Positions 1 through 6,527 of a stretch of 10,191 nt of DNA are shown here, one piece after another. Numbering within the stretch: the first letter of the stretch is position 1; each line of letters opens with the position of its first letter. The notes under the pieces were generated by a model. The model searched no databases. It saw only the letters and a program-made list of their open reading frames with translations, and was not told the origin of the DNA. Source of the stretch: JALYQB01 sp035640155. Its GTDB lineage: Bacteria; Actinomycetota; Actinomycetes; Mycobacteriales; Pseudonocardiaceae. The DNA lies in NCBI GenBank assembly GCA_035640155.1, contig DASQWR010000100.1, positions 1 through 10,191 of the forward strand, written 5' to 3'. Made by a program: the position numbers and the translations under genes.

Positions 1-362
1 CCGAGCGGCGCTAGCCAGTCGATCGCGTCGGTGACCCGGGTGCCGGCGCCGGTGCCGGCGAGCACGGTGGTGTGCCGCAGCCGGGGCAGCGGGCCGCCGA
101 CCAGCTCGGACTCCATGGAGTCGACGCCGACCCGGCACACCCGGGTCTGCACCGGCACCCGCAGTGCGGGTGCCACCCGGACGGCGAAGTGCACCTCGTC
201 GCCCGCAGCGAGCAGCCCCGTGGCGCGGCCCGGGGTGCACGCGCGGTGCCCGACGTCCGCCGCGCTGGTGTGCAGCACCTCGACCTCCCGCAGGGCGGCC
301 GCGACAGTGCGCACGGGGGCGTCGACCAGGACCGTGCTGCGCAGGACGGGCACGAGCGGCAT
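1..362 (-). CDS. SRPBCC-fold (polyketide cyclase/START-like) protein, C-terminus cut by window edge
   Basis: About 120 residues are visible from an ATG at 362, opening MPLVPVLRSTVLVDAP. The order of elements fits the SRPBCC fold: an N-terminal strand with 'VLVDAPVRTVAAALREVE', a middle 'GDEVHFAVRVAPALRVPVQTRV' strand pair, and a late 'TRVTDAIDWLAPLG' segment like the T-x-V-x-D-x-x-x-x-x-x-P-L-G stretch seen in many family members before the C-terminal helix. The fold binds hydrophobic ligands; no substrate can be named. A longer reading in another frame covers the same DNA, but its composition (Arg, Ser and Pro rich) marks it as a shadow. There is only a weak GGA-type ribosome site before the ATG. 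The gene is divergent from the pterin dehydratase gene, with 106 bp between them that could hold both promoters. The family call is from memory of family patterns and is moderate. Confidence 0.6.
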   Translation of the reverse strand, partial: MPLVPVLRSTVLVDAPVRTVAAALREVEVLHTSAADVGHRACTPGRATGLLAAGDEVHFAVRVAPALRVPVQTRVCRVGVDSMESELVGGPLPRLRHTTVLAGTGAGTRVTDAIDWLAPL

Positions 363-468
363 GGTTCCATGTGGGTGGGCGTACGTCGGCGCATCGGCCG
401 CCGCGGACGCTCAGCGGCGAGCCCGTGCTGCTGCTGCGCCGCGGTCGGTACCGCGCGAGGATGGGGCG

Positions 469-762
469 ATGGCGGAACTGTGGGACGACGAGCAGGTGTC
501 CGGGGCGCTGGCCGGGTTGACCGACTGGCAGCGGGAGGGCGACGCGATCGCCCGCACCGCGAAGCTGCCGACATTCACGGCGGCGATCGAGGCGGTCCGG
601 GCGGTGGCGGAGGTCGCCGAATCGCGCGATCACCACCCTGACATGGACATCCGCTGGCGCACCGTCACCTTCCGCTGCAGCACACACTCCGCCGGCGGCA
701 TCACCGGCAAAGACGTCGAGCTCGCGAGCGAGATCGACCGGGTACTGGCCGAACTCGTCTGA
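469..762 (+). CDS. 4a-hydroxytetrahydrobiopterin dehydratase (pterin-4a-carbinolamine dehydratase, PCD family)
   Basis: A 97-residue protein, close to the normal family length of about 95-115. PCD enzymes dehydrate 4a-hydroxytetrahydropterin after aromatic amino acid hydroxylation; in bacteria without such hydroxylases the physiological role is often unclear. The diagnostic region is present: 'ESRDHHPDMDIRW' around residues 51-63 and 'THSAGGITGKDVELASEID' at 72-90. The catalytic histidines of the family map to H55 and H56 of the DHHPD motif and H73 of the THS motif, and all three are present. The ATG at 469 is preferred because GAGG at 457-460 lies 8 nt before it. The frame stays open far upstream, but that part is Arg, Ser and Thr rich with no family similarity. 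The next gene (the RelE-like toxin) converges on it with only 43 bp between the stops. Confidence 0.93.
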   Translation: MAELWDDEQVSGALAGLTDWQREGDAIARTAKLPTFTAAIEAVRAVAEVAESRDHHPDMDIRWRTVTFRCSTHSAGGITGKDVELASEIDRVLAELV

Positions 763-805
763 GCGTTGTCGCTCTATGTGGTCACCGTGCGGCGCAGGCG
801 CAGCC

Positions 806-1099
806 TCACGGTCGTTTGAAGATCGCGTGAGAGCCGATCCGCCGCCACACGACATGCGGTTCACCAATCCGGATCTCCCGGCCGTACTCCCACGTCGCCC
901 GACCGTCCGACGCGAAGGTCATCTCCCACACGTCCGATGTGCTCTGCACGCGCTTGACCCGTAAACCCTGTCGGAAGGGACGACCGGCGGACAGGTCGGC
1001 GATGAACAGCGCGACAGCACGGCGGAACCGCTGCTGCTCAGCCGGCGAAAGACCTGCCCAATCCTTGTCGAAGCGCGGCAGTCGCTCAAAGGTCGGCAT
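806..1099 (-). CDS. RelE/ParE-like toxin of a type II toxin-antitoxin pair
   Basis: A 97-residue protein. The N-terminal half is helical (FDKDWAGLSPAEQQRFRRAVALFIADL, about residues 9-35). The C-terminal half is a beta sheet with VKRVQSTSDVWEMTFASD at 48-65, then ATWEYG, EPHVVWRRIGSHAIF at 80-94 and a closing KRP. This helix-then-sheet order, the basic strand and the G-x-H-x-I-F ending are typical of small RelE/ParE-superfamily toxins, which generally act on ribosome-bound mRNA or on gyrase; which target applies here cannot be told. Its ATG at 1099-1097 overlaps the antitoxin stop by one base (TGATG), so translation is coupled. Leucine 46 is a TTA codon, rare in this DNA. The longer reading from 1213 overlaps the antitoxin gene and is rejected. 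The TA call rests mainly on size, partner and layout. Confidence 0.75.
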   Translation of the reverse strand: MPTFERLPRFDKDWAGLSPAEQQRFRRAVALFIADLSAGRPFRQGLRVKRVQSTSDVWEMTFASDGRATWEYGREIRIGEPHVVWRRIGSHAIFKRP

Positions 1100-1368
1100 C
1101 AGCGCAGCGACTCGAGAAAGGACTCTCCGTTGTCGAACACCGTCCCCTCGCCGGCCGATGCCTGTGCGCTCGCCTCTCGTTCGCCGGACTGCCACTCTTC
1201 GGTCCAGAACCACGCCTGCTCGGCGGGGATCGTCTTCAACCCCCGCATGAGCACGCCGCCATCCGTGAGGACGAACTCGATGTCGTCACCCTCCTGAACG
1301 TGCAGCGCTTCCCGGACATCGCCGGGCAAGGTGAGTTGACCCTTGGCGCGGAGCACACTTCTGGTCAC
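1099..1368 (-). CDS. AbrB/SpoVT-fold antitoxin, DNA-binding partner of the RelE-like toxin
   Basis: 89 residues from GTG at 1368. The N-terminal swapped-hairpin DNA-binding domain is clear: 'SVLRAKGQLTLPGDVREAL' at 4-22, then 'GDDIEFVL' at 27-34, matching the K-G-Q-x-T-L-P and G-D-x-I pattern of AbrB/MazE-type proteins. The C-terminal part, 'IPAEQAWFWTEEWQSGEREA' at 47-66 and a final 'ESFLESL', is probably the toxin-binding segment. I chose the GTG because GGAGG (complement of 1373-1377) sits 4 nt upstream and the AbrB fold starts at once after it; an ATG at 1404 would add 12 residues outside the fold. The antitoxin comes first and its stop overlaps the toxin start. Such pairs normally repress their own promoter, which would lie at 1369-1440. 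No TTA codon is present, unlike in the toxin. Confidence 0.85.
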   Translation of the reverse strand: MTRSVLRAKGQLTLPGDVREALHVQEGDDIEFVLTDGGVLMRGLKTIPAEQAWFWTEEWQSGEREASAQASAGEGTVFDNGESFLESLR

Positions 1369-1436
1369 GTCGCCTCCAGCTGTCGGATATTCCGCCCTTC
1401 TCATGGTACCTCGTTGCCGCAGTCAAATAGGAGGGG

Positions 1437-1456
1437 CCGGGGACGATCAGCCCCGG
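1437..1456 (-). terminator. Stem-loop after the amn remnant
   Basis: CCGGGG (1437-1442) and CCCCGG (1451-1456) form a perfect 6-bp G/C stem with an 8-nt loop. It lies 28 nt beyond the stop of the amn remnant, in the sense of that gene. There is no U-tract. It could be the leftover terminator of amn, and it also separates it from the toxin-antitoxin promoter. Confidence 0.4.
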
Positions 1457-1484
1457 AAGCTCTCCTGAACCAGGATCCGAGGCT

Positions 1485-2070
1485 TCAGCCCGTGCCGTCT
1501 GTCCCGAACAGCGGCTCGTCGGCGGAGCGGATGTCGTGACTGGGCAGTCCGTCGGGGTGCTCGCGGCGCACCCGGTCCAGGCAGGCAAGGGTGATCCCGA
1601 GATGCTGGCGCATGCTGGCCTCGTAGAACGCCGACGCGCTGGCGGAGAGCTTCGGCGAGGCGTGCAGTGGCTTGTCCGAGACGCACAGCAGCGTCGCATA
1701 GGGGATGCGGTAGCGGAACCGTTGGCGGCGTTCGTCGCCGACTCCATGTCCACCGCGACGCTGCGCGAGGCCTGCATTACCGCGAGCGTGACGCCCTGGT
1801 TGAACCCCCAGTTCCGGTTGTCGGTGGTATGACCCGAGCCGGTGCTGCGCCGCGGCGGCCTCCAGGGCGTCGAGCAGGAAGACGTTCAGCCGGTGGTTCG
1901 GTGTCCGGGTCGTCGAAGGCCAGTGCCCGACGTGCCGGGCGGACGCTCACTCGCGCACCCGCGCGCAGCAGTGCGGCCAGCTCACGCTGCAGGTAGTCCG
2001 ACCACGGGCGGACCACGTCGATCGCGGGATACCAGCCGTCCGCGTCCACGGCGTGGAGCGCATCGAGCAG
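1485..2070 (-). pseudogene. amn: AMP nucleosidase (amn) remnant: internal deletion and frameshifts
   Basis: Three blocks resemble AMP nucleosidase (AMP + water to adenine + ribose 5-phosphate; E. coli Amn is about 484 residues). Block 1 (about 2070-1900) reads 'DGWYPAIDVVRPWSDYLQRE' then 'LLRAGARVSVRP', like the N-terminal domain. Block 2 (1840-1720), in another frame, reads 'TTDNRNWGFNQG' and 'SRSVAVDMESATNAANG', matching the V-T-T-D-x-R-N-W and V-A-x-D-M-E-S-A-T motifs of the C-terminal phosphorylase-like domain. Block 3 (1718-1485), in the third frame, reads 'RYRIPYATLLCVSDKPLH' and ends in 'DIRSADEPLF', the normal end of the protein. One base is missing between blocks 2 and 3 near 1719. 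Between blocks 1 and 2 some 250-300 residues are gone, including the nucleotide-binding core. The gene cannot encode an enzyme. No single open frame covers the blocks. Confidence 0.85.
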
Positions 2071-2264
2071 GCGTCCTCGACACCGCCCGGGGTGAGCACT
2101 GCGCCATCGGCCTGCACCTCGCCGGGCGTTCGTTCCCGCTGCCGGCCGTCCAGTCCCCAGCACTCGCGAGTCTTGCACGCCAGATGCGGGGACGATGGGG
2201 GACACCGCAATCGGGAAGGCCCTCTACGCTGCGGCATCTGGTCGATGTCACGAAGGGAGTGCAA

Positions 2265-3296
2265 GTGCCGATCTTCGTGGCCAGGCTCGTGCAGTTCGTG
2301 CGCGCCCGGGTCCGGGGCTGGCGCCTCTCTCTCGCGGTCGCCGTGTTCGTGTTCGCAACGAGCTGGCTCGCGATGTGGTTGGTCGAGCCGGCCTCCAACG
2401 AGATCACCAGCCCGCAGAACTACTGGTGGTGGTTCCTCGTCACGGCTGCCACGGTCGGGTACGGGGACTTCTTCCCCACCTCAGGTGCCGGGCACGTGGT
2501 GGGCGCCTACGTGATCGTCGGAGGGATCGTGGCCTTGACGATCCTGTTCACCGAGCTTGCGTCCTACATTCAGAACGCGAAGGGCAAGCGCATGAAGGGC
2601 ATCGTCGAGCTTGACATCTCCGGACACATCGTCATCCTCGGCTACACACCGGGACGGACCGAGCGCATCGTCGCCGAACTCGGCGTCGAAGGGCGGGTCG
2701 ACCTCGTGCTGTGCGCGTGGGACGAGGTCGCCGAGCATCCGATGCCCGAGCAGCACGGGGTGCAGTTCGTGCGCGGCGACCTTACCGCCGTCGACGTCCT
2801 CACCAGGGCCTGCGTGGGGCGCGCTGCGACGGTGGTCATCGACGGCCGCAGCGACGACGAGTCGCTGACCATCGCCGTGGCCGTCGACCACCTCAACCCG
2901 CAGGTGCACATGGTGGCAGCGCTGCGCGAGATGAGCCGTTGCGAGCACCTGCGGTACGTGAACCCGACCGTGCAGTGCGTGCAGTGGCACATGCCGAAGC
3001 TGCTGACCGAGGAGGCGCTGGACCCGGGAATCACCCAGGTCTACGCCGAGCTGATGAGCGGTACCGGCAGCGGCAACACTTACTCGGCGCGCCTTCCGGG
3101 CAGCTTCCCGGGCAGGACCTTCGGACAGTGCCAGATGCAGTTCGGCCAGCATTTCGGTGCGACCCTGATCGCCGTTCGACAGGGCGACGGGCTGTTGGTG
3201 AGCCCGGCGTGGGACACGCCGATCGAGGCCGGCGCGGTGCTCTACTACGTGGCCGAACACCGGATCGACGAGGCGCGCGTCGCCTCCGCCAGGTGA
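2265..3296 (+). CDS. Two-TM potassium channel with cytoplasmic RCK/TrkA-N regulatory domain
   Basis: 343 residues from GTG at 2265. TM1 is about residues 21-42, the pore helix and selectivity filter are 'WWWFLVTAATVGYGDFFP' at 54-71 with a perfect TVGYGD at 63-68, and TM2 is about 76-98. The RCK N-domain follows from about 119 ('SGHIVILGYTPGRTERIV'), with 'VQFVRGDLTAVDVLTRACV' near 166-184, and a smaller C-terminal lobe from about 270 ('NTYSARLPGSFPGRTFGQ', 'AGAVLYYVAE'). This is the MthK-like plan: K+ conduction gated by a ligand bound to an RCK ring. The first Rossmann glycine motif is G-Y-T-P-G rather than GxGxxG, so NAD binding is doubtful. The GTG at 2265 is chosen because AAGGGAG at 2253-2259 lies 5 nt before it; the frame is open upstream to 1842, but that part is antisense to the amn remnant. 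Confidence 0.93.
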   Translation: MPIFVARLVQFVRARVRGWRLSLAVAVFVFATSWLAMWLVEPASNEITSPQNYWWWFLVTAATVGYGDFFPTSGAGHVVGAYVIVGGIVALTILFTELASYIQNAKGKRMKGIVELDISGHIVILGYTPGRTERIVAELGVEGRVDLVLCAWDEVAEHPMPEQHGVQFVRGDLTAVDVLTRACVGRAATVVIDGRSDDESLTIAVAVDHLNPQVHMVAALREMSRCEHLRYVNPTVQCVQWHMPKLLTEEALDPGITQVYAELMSGTGSGNTYSARLPGSFPGRTFGQCQMQFGQHFGATLIAVRQGDGLLVSPAWDTPIEAGAVLYYVAEHRIDEARVASAR

Positions 3297-3319
3297 GCGG
3301 CACGCTCCGCCCCACGCGG

Positions 3320-3375
3320 AACCCCTCGTCGGCGATGAGCTTGACCAGTACCGACGAGTCGCAGTAGATCAGCAC
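3320..3375 (-). pseudogene. VapC-type PIN-domain toxin, N-terminal stub only
   Basis: From GTG at 3375 the minus strand reads MLIYCDSSVLVKLIADE, the textbook start of a PIN-domain RNase toxin: the first catalytic acid is D6 of the Y-x-D-S-S motif. It begins 4 nt after the antitoxin stop, the usual antitoxin-toxin spacing. After about residue 18-22 the similarity ends. The frame stays open to 3031, but the continuation is Arg/Pro rich and antisense to the C-terminus of the potassium channel gene (stop at 3296), so it is read-through. The other PIN acidic residues are absent and no nuclease can be made. The break lies between 3297 and about 3325. Confidence 0.78.
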
Positions 3376-3379
3376 TGCG

Positions 3380-3661
3380 TCATCGCTCGTCTGCTCGCAG
3401 CTCGTCGAGCGCCTCGCTGAGCGACGGTTCGCCCGGTGGTACCGCCATCCGCGGCTGTCCTGGTCGCCAGGGGTGCTTCGCGGAAGTCACCGTCCCGGAC
3501 GCAATCAGCTCGGCGAGCTCACGACGGTCATCGGGTAAGGGGATCAACATTGCGATCGGCCGCCCGCGGTCGGTCACCTCGATCTGCTCCCCGTGACGCA
3601 CTCGATCGAGGTAGCTGCTCAGCTGATCACGAAGTTCGCGTACCCCGACCTGCTCTGCCAT
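3380..3661 (-). CDS. Phd/YefM-family antitoxin, now without an intact toxin
   Basis: 93 residues. 'VGVRELRDQLSSYLDRVRHG' at 5-24 and 'IEVTDRGRPIAMLIP' at 27-41 are the Phd/YefM DNA-binding fold; the tail ('PPGEPSLSEALDELRADER', 75-93) would be the toxin-binding part and looks complete. ATG at 3661 is preferred; a GTG two codons upstream is also possible. There is no Shine-Dalgarno, but a TANNNT box 7 nt before the ATG suggests a leaderless mRNA. Its own toxin is reduced to a stub, so it is an orphan. It might still repress its promoter or neutralise a related VapC elsewhere. Leucine 42 is TTA. The coding frame itself shows no damage, which suggests recent toxin loss or retained function. Confidence 0.88.
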   Translation of the reverse strand: MAEQVGVRELRDQLSSYLDRVRHGEQIEVTDRGRPIAMLIPLPDDRRELAELIASGTVTSAKHPWRPGQPRMAVPPGEPSLSEALDELRADER

Positions 3662-3668
3662 GACCACA

Positions 3669-3674
3669 ACCGTA
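3669..3674 (-). promoter_or_regulatory. Candidate -10 box for leaderless Phd antitoxin mRNA
   Basis: On the minus strand TACGGT (TANNNT) is followed by 7 nt and then the antitoxin ATG, the spacing at which transcription would begin at the ATG. The -35 region is weak (3 of 6 at 17 nt). The lack of any ribosome site before the ATG supports a leaderless transcript. Confidence 0.3.
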
Positions 3675-3710
3675 CGACGCAGTAGCCCCGATGCTTAGCC
3701 GTCCGGGTCG

Positions 3711-3744
3711 CGCGGAGCGCGGTGTCGCGCGGAGCGCGGTGTCG
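3711..3744. repeat. Perfect 17-bp tandem duplication
   Basis: CGCGGAGCGCGGTGTCG occurs twice back to back (3711-3727 and 3728-3744). It lies between the antitoxin promoter region and the terminator-like hairpin of the DUF4190 gene, so it is non-coding. It is most simply a slippage duplication. Confidence 0.9.
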
Positions 3745-3789
3745 CCGGGCGAACCCTGCACGCGCTTCTCGGCGCAGGGTCCGCCCGGC
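3744..3789 (-). terminator. Long stem-loop after the DUF4190-type gene
   Basis: Arms 3744-3759 and 3774-3789 are 16 nt each with a 14-nt loop. The single A/C mismatch seen in + strand RNA becomes a G-U pair in minus strand RNA, so the stem is complete only in the direction of the gene that ends at 3808. It begins 18 nt after that stop codon. No U-tract follows, as is common for GC-rich actinobacterial terminators. Confidence 0.65.
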
Positions 3790-3807
3790 TTCCCCTTCCC
3801 GGGGTCG

Positions 3808-4554
3808 TCAGACCTGGCCGGTGAAGAAGGCCACGCCGTGCGGAGTGCTGGCGGTGAGGGTGAACTCGCCCAGGCCGCCCTCGAACACCTTGGTGAGCGT
3901 GACGGACGCGCCCGGCGCCAGCGGCGTCGAGTACAGGAAGTCGCCCTCGGCGAAGGACTCGGTTGCCGGCGCGCCGTTCAGGGTGCCGCCGAAGGTCGTG
4001 AACACCGTGGCCCATTCCTCGGTGCCGTTGTTGGTCAGCGTGACCGGCACCCTGATCACCGACGCGGCGGAGCTCAGCGGGGACTCCGATGCGCCCACCT
4101 CGGGCTGGCCGACGACGATTGTGTTGCCATTGTCCGAGGTCCAGGTCTCGCCGAAGGGCAGCGTCGCGCCCTCGGTCGGGACCGCGGCGATCGGCGCCGC
4201 GGTGTCCAGGGCATCGAGATCGGTGTTGACCTCGTTGGCGGCGCTGCCTACCGCGGCGACCCAGGCAATGCAGAGCACCAGCCCGATCGCGGCGAGCACG
4301 GTGCCGGCAATGGCGAGGCCCTTGTTGGTGGCGACGCCCCTGCGGGCGCGGCTGATGCCGACGAGACCGAAGACGAGACCGAGGATGGCCATCGGCCAGG
4401 CGATCACACCGACGATCGGGATCATCGCGAACAGTGCAGCGAGCAGGCCGAGCACGAAACCGGCGGTGCCGAGCCCGTTCCTGGGGGCGGGTGGCGGCGG
4501 GGGGTAGCCGTGCGGCGGGAACTGGCTTGGGGCGGGATAGGACGGAGCGGACAC
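3808..4554 (-). CDS. DUF4190-type membrane protein with C-terminal secreted beta-rich domain
   Basis: 248 residues from GTG at 4554. The first 25 residues are Pro/Tyr rich (SYPAPSQFPPHGYPPPPPAP) and probably cytoplasmic. Three hydrophobic segments follow at about 28-48, 50-66 and 79-102, with 'GLVGISRARRGVATNKGLAIAG' between the second and third, as in DUF4190. A linker leads to a domain of about 110 residues with alternating strands ('VIRVPVTLTNNGTEEW' at 167-181, 'LAPGASVTLTKVFEG'), resembling the immunoglobulin-like DUF4352 type exported region. Function is unknown; a cell-envelope role is an inference. The start is chosen for GGAG 6 nt upstream (complement of 4561-4564) and because family members begin just before the Pro-rich stretch. 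An ATG at 4632 or 4668 would add residues of poor composition. The gene stands alone with its own terminator. Confidence 0.75.
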   Translation of the reverse strand: MSAPSYPAPSQFPPHGYPPPPPAPRNGLGTAGFVLGLLAALFAMIPIVGVIAWPMAILGLVFGLVGISRARRGVATNKGLAIAGTVLAAIGLVLCIAWVAAVGSAANEVNTDLDALDTAAPIAAVPTEGATLPFGETWTSDNGNTIVVGQPEVGASESPLSSAASVIRVPVTLTNNGTEEWATVFTTFGGTLNGAPATESFAEGDFLYSTPLAPGASVTLTKVFEGGLGEFTLTASTPHGVAFFTGQV

Positions 4555-4728
4555 AGGTGTCTCCGAGGAGAGGGTGCAGCCGGGAAGGGAAGACAGCCGC
4601 TGATCGGCGTGGCTGCCGTGCGTGTCTGTCATGGGTGATGTCGCTGCGACCGCCGCGTTCATTACCACACAAACAGGTGAAGCGCTCCTCAGCCATCCGC
4701 GTCCGGGACCGATGACCCGCCAGGTGTT

Positions 4729-5079
4729 CTAGGGGCCGGGCAGTTCGAGTAGTTCCGCGAGCACGTCCTCGCACCGGCCGTCTCGGCGCCAGACAGCACC
4801 GGAGGAGTCCGGCGGTTCGGCCCGCAGGCCGGGGCCGACCCGGCGCCACACCGCGCCCCCGGATGGCACGATCGGATCACTGCCGCGGGTGCGGCGGCGC
4901 ATGGCCACGCAGCGGTCCTCGCCTTCGATTGCCACCGCATCGGTCCAGCTCGGGCCGATGCGTACGGCGACGATCACCAGTGGGTTCCCGTGCTCGTCGA
5001 AGATCAGCTCGCCCTGCCATCCGTGCGCGGCCGTAAGCCGCTGCAGGTACGGCGTGGCCGGGTAGGTCTGTCCGATCAC
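4729..5079 (-). CDS. Hypothetical 116-residue protein
   Basis: I do not recognise the family. The frame starts at GTG 5079 and has clean high-GC third positions throughout, no TTA codon, and an ordinary amino acid mix (for example 'GELIFDEHGNPLVIVAVRIG' at about 23-42 and 'CEDVLAELLELP' near the end), so it is very probably real. No signal peptide or membrane segment is seen. The opening 'TPYLQRLTAAHGWQGELIFDEHG' looks like a small alpha/beta soluble fold. No ribosome site is evident; TAGCGT lies 8 nt before the GTG and could be a leaderless -10. It follows the XRE regulator gene on the same strand after 60 bp, so the two may share a transcript or regulation. Actinobacterial regulators of this type are often followed by small unknown proteins. 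Confidence 0.6.
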   Translation of the reverse strand: MIGQTYPATPYLQRLTAAHGWQGELIFDEHGNPLVIVAVRIGPSWTDAVAIEGEDRCVAMRRRTRGSDPIVPSGGAVWRRVGPGLRAEPPDSSGAVWRRDGRCEDVLAELLELPGP

Positions 5080-5139
5080 GAAGCGGGACGCTATGAACGC
5101 GACCCGTGAGAATCTTGCCTACCGGGCAAGCGAACCCGA

Positions 5140-6378
5140 TCAGCCCACGCCGACGCCCATGCGGTAGGCGAGTCCGCGCAGCTCGCGGCCTTCGGCGTCA
5201 CGGCGTGCTCGACGCAGCAGGTCCGTCACGGTCTCCCGGACGTAGGGGTTGGCCCGGACCCGCTGGGGCGCCAGCTGCTCGGCGGTGCGCAGTGCGGCCA
5301 CGGCGTCGCCGCAACGGCCGCGGTCGGTGGCCAGGCCGCGGCCCAGGTCGGTGTAGAACCCGGCGCGCCGCGACGGCGAAGCCACCGCGGTCGGGTCGAC
5401 GTCGCGGGCGATCTCGGCGACCTTGCCGCCCTCCCCGCGCTCCACCGCGAGGGTGACCTGCCAGAACCTGTAGTTGGGCTCCCCGAAGCACGTATGGCCG
5501 AAGTTGGTGCCGGTGCCGACCCGCGCCGCCACGTCAGCGGCCTCGGCTTCGTGATCGGCTGACTCGCCGTACCGGTTCAGCGCCGCGGCGTTCAGCGCGC
5601 ACATCAGGTGCAGCATCCCGTACATCTCCGCAGCGGCGCCGTCGCTGCCCACCACGGGCTGCACCCGCTCAGCGGCCCGGTTCGCCTGCGTCAGGCTGCG
5701 CTCGCGGGCCGGACTCGACACGGCCAGCGCCCGCACCCACTCCGCCAGCGCGGTGTGGGCCGGGGAGCCCACCTCGTCGGCCACGGCGCGGGCGTGCAGC
5801 GCCGCGACCGCCGCGAGATCGGACTCGCCGAGGTGCTTGAGGGCCACAACAGCTGCGGCGTAGACGTCGAGCAGCCCCACCAGCGCGTCATTCCGGTGGT
5901 CGGGGTCGACGGCTGCGGTCGCCTGCAGGTCGGCGATCAGGTCGGGCAGCACCAGGCCCAGCGCCGCGTGATCCGCCCGCGGCCGAAGGTCGTTGTTGAC
6001 CCGGTGCAGGTCGGCGGCCAGCTCCGGCCACGGCCGCGCCACGTCGTCGGCTGGATCGTCCAGGGAGTTGTCGGCCAGCGCGACGCGCAGCGCCACGACG
6101 GCGGCATGCACCTCACCCATTCCCTCGCCCACCACCAGCTTGTGACTGCCCGTCAGCTCACCCGGCGCCACCTCCAGCGCCGCGGCGAGCGCTTCCAGGG
6201 TCGATCTGCGCTCCACCGGGCGCTCTCCACGTTCGAGGCGAGACAGGTAAGACTCGGACAGACCGGCCAGCTCAGCGACGGCCCGCAGCGACTTACGACG
6301 CCAGTACCGGACCTCGCGCAGCCGGCGGCCGATGGTGCGTGCCTGGTCGTCCACGAGATCACCGCTCTCACTCGGCAT
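5140..6378 (-). CDS. XRE-family HTH regulator with long helical-repeat C-terminus
   Basis: 412 residues from ATG at 6378. The helix-turn-helix covers about residues 13-70: 'IGRRLREVRYWRRKSLRAVA' then 'ELAGLSESYLSRLERGERPV', with the expected S-x-x-Y-L-S-x-L-E-R-G recognition helix. From about 90 to 400 the protein is Ala/Leu-rich helical repeat ('AALGLVLPDLIADLQATAAV', 'YAAAVVALKHLGESDLAAVA'), TPR-like, ending in 'ELRGLAYRMGVGVG'. This plan is common in actinobacteria, where the helical part is thought to sense a ligand or partner; no target is known. AGGAG (complement of 6385-6389) is 6 nt before the ATG and fixes the start; the frame open to 6534 is rejected. It is divergent from the DUF427 gene across 149 bp and may regulate it or the small gene downstream. 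Confidence 0.88.
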   Translation of the reverse strand: MPSESGDLVDDQARTIGRRLREVRYWRRKSLRAVAELAGLSESYLSRLERGERPVERRSTLEALAAALEVAPGELTGSHKLVVGEGMGEVHAAVVALRVALADNSLDDPADDVARPWPELAADLHRVNNDLRPRADHAALGLVLPDLIADLQATAAVDPDHRNDALVGLLDVYAAAVVALKHLGESDLAAVAALHARAVADEVGSPAHTALAEWVRALAVSSPARERSLTQANRAAERVQPVVGSDGAAAEMYGMLHLMCALNAAALNRYGESADHEAEAADVAARVGTGTNFGHTCFGEPNYRFWQVTLAVERGEGGKVAEIARDVDPTAVASPSRRAGFYTDLGRGLATDRGRCGDAVAALRTAEQLAPQRVRANPYVRETVTDLLRRARRDAEGRELRGLAYRMGVGVG

Positions 6379-6527
6379 CGTGGTCTCCTCACCAGCGTAG
6401 CGAGCCGGGTCCATGACTGCGGGTGCCTGAGGCGGCGCTATGCCTCCGGCTGATCGGTGCCAGCTGGAGTACGAGTACGTCGCATTCGTCTGACACCGGA
6501 TCGGGACGCGTCGGCGTTCCTCCCGGC

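Noticed and set aside
784..812. Stem ACCGTG/CACGGT between the dehydratase and toxin genes
   Set aside because: Only 6 bp, and it overlaps the toxin stop codon. Too weak to call a terminator, although the two genes converge here.
1405..1430. TTGACT as a -35 box for the toxin-antitoxin operon
   Set aside because: It matches TTGACA well, but no acceptable -10 box lies 16-18 nt downstream, so the promoter is not established.
1842..2264. N-terminal extension of the potassium channel frame
   Set aside because: The 141 extra codons are antisense to the amn remnant and have an Arg/Gly/Pro-rich composition, and a strong ribosome site lies just before the GTG at 2265.
3031..3319. Minus-strand continuation of the VapC stub into a 114-residue protein
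   Set aside because: After residue 18-22 it is Arg/Pro rich and antisense to the channel C-terminus, with none of the remaining PIN residues. It is read-through, not a gene.
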